IMG/VR virus record: IMGVR_UViG_3300035703_000034
Span: 1 to 64,000 of that record
Length of the DNA: 64,000 nt
Direction: 5' to 3' (one strand)
Source: a virus
Part shown: piece by piece, positions 61,796 through 64,000 of the stretch
Layout of the letters: each line of letters begins with the position of its first letter
Position numbering within the stretch: position 1 is the stretch's first letter
Notes under the pieces: model-generated
What the model saw: only the letters and a program-made list of their open reading frames with translations
Told to the model about the DNA's origin: nothing
Database searches by the model: none
Position numbers and translations under genes: made by a program

Positions 61796-63319
61796 ATGAG
61801 CGAGCCGTTCAAGAGCAGCGTGCAGGGCCTCGCGCCCGAGCCGGCAGGTCCCGCCTTCTTGCGGCGGCCGAGCATCACCAACGACATCACGCCCTACCCC
61901 GCCAGCCGGTCGGAGTTCACGGTCCAGCTGCGTCACCAGGTGACGTTCAACCTGCCTGCGGGCCTGCCGGACGCCAGCATGCGATCGCTGGTCGTGGCGG
62001 GGCGCACGCACTTCGAGGACGACTTCATCGTGCGCGGCCTCAAGGTCATCTGGCAGCGCGGCGTGCTGCCGCTCGGCACCGAGCTGCTGTTCGAGAGCCT
62101 GGGCACGAACCAGCGCCACTGGCGCCAGGTGCGCTTCATCGCCCGGCCCGCCGACGCGGGGCGCTTCGAGCTCTGGACGGCGCCCGCCGGCACGCACGTC
62201 GAGGTCTTCCACAACCAGCGTTACCACGACGAGGCGAGCGGCCTCTTCCGCGTGCAGGGACACCACCTCACGTGGCTCGGGCCGCTGGCGGCGGGCGACG
62301 AGCTGGTCGTGCGCTACGCCACCAGCCCCGAAGGCGCGGCGCTCTGGCACACGCACCACTGGCGGCTCGCGCCCGGGCACCCCAACCACTTCACCCTGGC
62401 GGTCGACAACCTGTCGCCTATCGGGCGCTCCGGGCGGCTGTACTTCCGCGGGCTGCGCCTGAAGGAGGGGGTCGACTACTTCGTCACGGACGATCGCCTG
62501 TGGCTGCTGCGCGAGGACCTGCTGGCGCAGCACGGCGAAATCTTGACATACGTGCAACCTACCAGCGAAACTCACTTCCAACGAATGAACGCCTCCGGGC
62601 GCATCACCTCGAACGTACTTGCGATCAGTCATCACACGATCAACGCCGACACGCCGATGGTTGCCGATCTGCGCAACCCTGGCGTCAAGGGACTTCTGGG
62701 AGTCAACGGTTTGCTGGCGGCCGAGGGGCACGGCTTTCTCCACTTGATGCACCGCTTCCTGCTGTGGCTGGACGGGCCGTACGTCCTCAAAGAGGACGAC
62801 GCGCTGACGCTCATCGCGGTCTACCCGCAGTACGCGCAGGGCGTTCACATCAGCCGCATGCCCGTGACGGAGGCGTATCCGACGTGGACGCTCGCGCGCA
62901 AGTCGGCGGACATCCGCAAGTCGCTGGTCCTCGTCTCGGCCGCCAACCGGCCCGGTGGCGCGTGCTACGCCGGCACGGGCGCGCTGGCGTTCCTCGACGA
63001 GCGGACCCTGGCGTGGCGCGGTGAGTTCCCGCTGAAGCCCACCGACATGGTGGTCGTCGTCAGCCTCGTGCACCCGGCCCTCGCCAGCAGCTTCGAGCTC
63101 GCGCAGTTCGCCATCACCGAGGCCCAGGCCGGCACCAACGTCTGCGTGCCGCTGCCGCGCACGCCGCGCGAGCCGCACGCCGTGCTCGCCGCGCTCAACG
63201 GCGTGCAGCTGGTGAGCGGCCGCGACTTCAGCGTCACGGACGCCCACTTCACCTACTACGCCGACGCAAGCGGCATCCCGCCGAAGGTCAACGATCGCTT
63301 AACGGTCTGGTTCCGCTAG
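61796..63319 (+). CDS. Tail-fibre/baseplate protein
   Basis: The 507-residue product, starting four bases after the previous stop, is beta-rich (TVQLRHQVTFNLPAGLPD, then RLYFRGLRLKEGVDYFVTDD). The end has HAVLAALNGVQLVSGRDFSV then VNDRLTVWF, a repeat-like 'LNGxxLxxGxDFxV - DxLxVxF' strand pattern common in fibre and baseplate proteins. A patch at about 62540-62720 is less GC-rich than the rest. Likely a distal tail component. Confidence 0.55.
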   Translation: MSEPFKSSVQGLAPEPAGPAFLRRPSITNDITPYPASRSEFTVQLRHQVTFNLPAGLPDASMRSLVVAGRTHFEDDFIVRGLKVIWQRGVLPLGTELLFESLGTNQRHWRQVRFIARPADAGRFELWTAPAGTHVEVFHNQRYHDEASGLFRVQGHHLTWLGPLAAGDELVVRYATSPEGAALWHTHHWRLAPGHPNHFTLAVDNLSPIGRSGRLYFRGLRLKEGVDYFVTDDRLWLLREDLLAQHGEILTYVQPTSETHFQRMNASGRITSNVLAISHHTINADTPMVADLRNPGVKGLLGVNGLLAAEGHGFLHLMHRFLLWLDGPYVLKEDDALTLIAVYPQYAQGVHISRMPVTEAYPTWTLARKSADIRKSLVLVSAANRPGGACYAGTGALAFLDERTLAWRGEFPLKPTDMVVVVSLVHPALASSFELAQFAITEAQAGTNVCVPLPRTPREPHAVLAALNGVQLVSGRDFSVTDAHFTYYADASGIPPKVNDRLTVWFR

Positions 63320-63320
63320 G

Positions 63321-64000
63321 CTACATCGGGCTGCCGCCCTGGCGGCGCGGCGGCTTCTGCTCGGGCATGTTCTTGCTGACCTCGCCGCCCGCGGGCTGCT
63401 GCACGCCGGCCTGCGGAGCGAGGCCCATCTGCGTCAGCATGCGATCCATGATCGAGGCCATCAGCGGGTTCGTCTGCTCGAGCTGCGCGAAGATCTGGGC
63501 CTGCTGCTCGGGCGGCATCGTCGCCATCTGCTGGGCCTGCTGGGCGATCATCTGCGGGTCCGTCGCCTGGCGGCGCATCAGCTGCCGGGCGAGGTCGGGG
63601 TTCTGCTGCGCGATGCGCTCGATCGCCATCTGGGCCTGCTCTGGCTTGAGCGGGCGCAGCGCCTCGAAGACGCTCTCGACCTGCTCGTGCGGGATGGTGG
63701 GGAAGCCGAAGTTGCCCTCGGGCGGCAGGGCGTTGACCAGCAAGCTCTGGATCGTCTGGCCCCGGGTGGCCGCCTCCGCCTGCGCCTTCGCGTCGGCGAT
63801 CGCCTTCTCCAAGTTCTCGGCGATGCGGTAGCGGCTCTCCTCGGCGTAGTCGAAGTCGTTGAGCACGCCCAGCGTCTTGCCGGAAAGCACGCCCGACTGC
63901 CAGTAGTTGAAGCTCAGCTGCTTGGCCTGGATGTCGTCCGCCATCTTGAACTTCTTCATGTCGATCTTCACATGCTCGATGCCCGTGATCTGGCTGATGC
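63321..64000 (-). CDS. Probable portal protein, C-terminal part; gene runs past window end
   Basis: The minus-strand frame is open to the window edge, so its start is outside. The visible 226 residues begin with SQITGIEHVKIDMKKFKMAD, followed by KQLSFNYWQSGVLSGKTLG, a helical region (AENLEKAIADAKAQAEAATR), and a Gln/Met/Pro-rich end (PEQQAQIFAQLEQTNPLMAS). The first part reads like the crown/wing end of a phage portal and the Q-rich tail is common there. Portal is the best guess; another virion protein with a Gln-rich tail cannot be excluded. Confidence 0.5.
   Translation of the reverse strand, partial: ISQITGIEHVKIDMKKFKMADDIQAKQLSFNYWQSGVLSGKTLGVLNDFDYAEESRYRIAENLEKAIADAKAQAEAATRGQTIQSLLVNALPPEGNFGFPTIPHEQVESVFEALRPLKPEQAQMAIERIAQQNPDLARQLMRRQATDPQMIAQQAQQMATMPPEQQAQIFAQLEQTNPLMASIMDRMLTQMGLAPQAGVQQPAGGEVSKNMPEQKPPRRQGGSPM

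Overview
The window is a GC-rich piece (roughly two thirds G+C by eye) of a large tailed-phage genome, almost certainly a contractile-tailed (myovirus-type) jumbo phage. It encodes a terminase large subunit, a probable portal C-terminus, a prohead protease, a probable major capsid protein, a tail sheath with two tube-like proteins, large baseplate/hub proteins, tail fibres, a lysis cassette, a class II ribonucleotide reductase, and its own multisubunit RNA polymerase with two sigma-like proteins. Genes are tightly packed: stop/start overlaps of 1-4 bases are common, no gap exceeds about 100 bases, and I see no tRNA, CRISPR or insertion sequence. The host cannot be named. Three hints point towards a cyanobacterium: a cyanophage-type small protein at 1253, an excess of the octamer GCGATCGC, and a beta-prime split at the place where cyanobacterial rpoC is split. 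They are suggestive only.

Layout. 1-3405: end of a glycine-rich tail fibre, a small cyanophage-type protein, then a lysis/cell-wall cassette (transglutaminase-like protein, holin/spanin-like protein, amidase, holin). 3423-17815: four very large tail genes (tape-measure candidate, baseplate protein, FN3-type protein, hub). 17850-21464: glycine-zipper proteins and a sigma-like protein. 21475-32144: the transcription block, with a beta/beta-prime-N fusion, class II ribonucleotide reductase, SNF2-type ATPase, a small protein and beta-prime-C. 32155-33127: two small genes. 33096-37302 (minus strand): tail-fibre-like and unknown virion genes. 37289-37830: RNase H-like protein and a zinc ribbon. 37827-39395 (minus): terminase. 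39463-45691: probable virion proteins, several rich in glycine zippers and a repeated HPYL module. 45752-53144: head cluster with protease, three paralogous small proteins, a gene with a nested start, capsid, and neck proteins. 53145-56675 (minus): tube paralogue, tube, sheath. 56728-63319: small protein, sigma factor, tail-fibre/baseplate proteins. 63321-64000 (minus): probable portal C-terminus, cut by the window edge.

How it works together. The phage appears to transcribe some of its own genes with a polymerase made of a beta/beta-prime-N fusion and a separate beta-prime-C, perhaps directed by one or both sigma-like proteins. A recurrent motif, CTGATAATT, often with a T-tract about ten bases upstream, stands before many virion operons and is the best candidate for its promoter. 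Because the polymerase genes sit among virion genes, the enzyme may be packaged; this is inference. All statements rest on reading the sequence and translations by eye; no searches, alignments or statistics were run.
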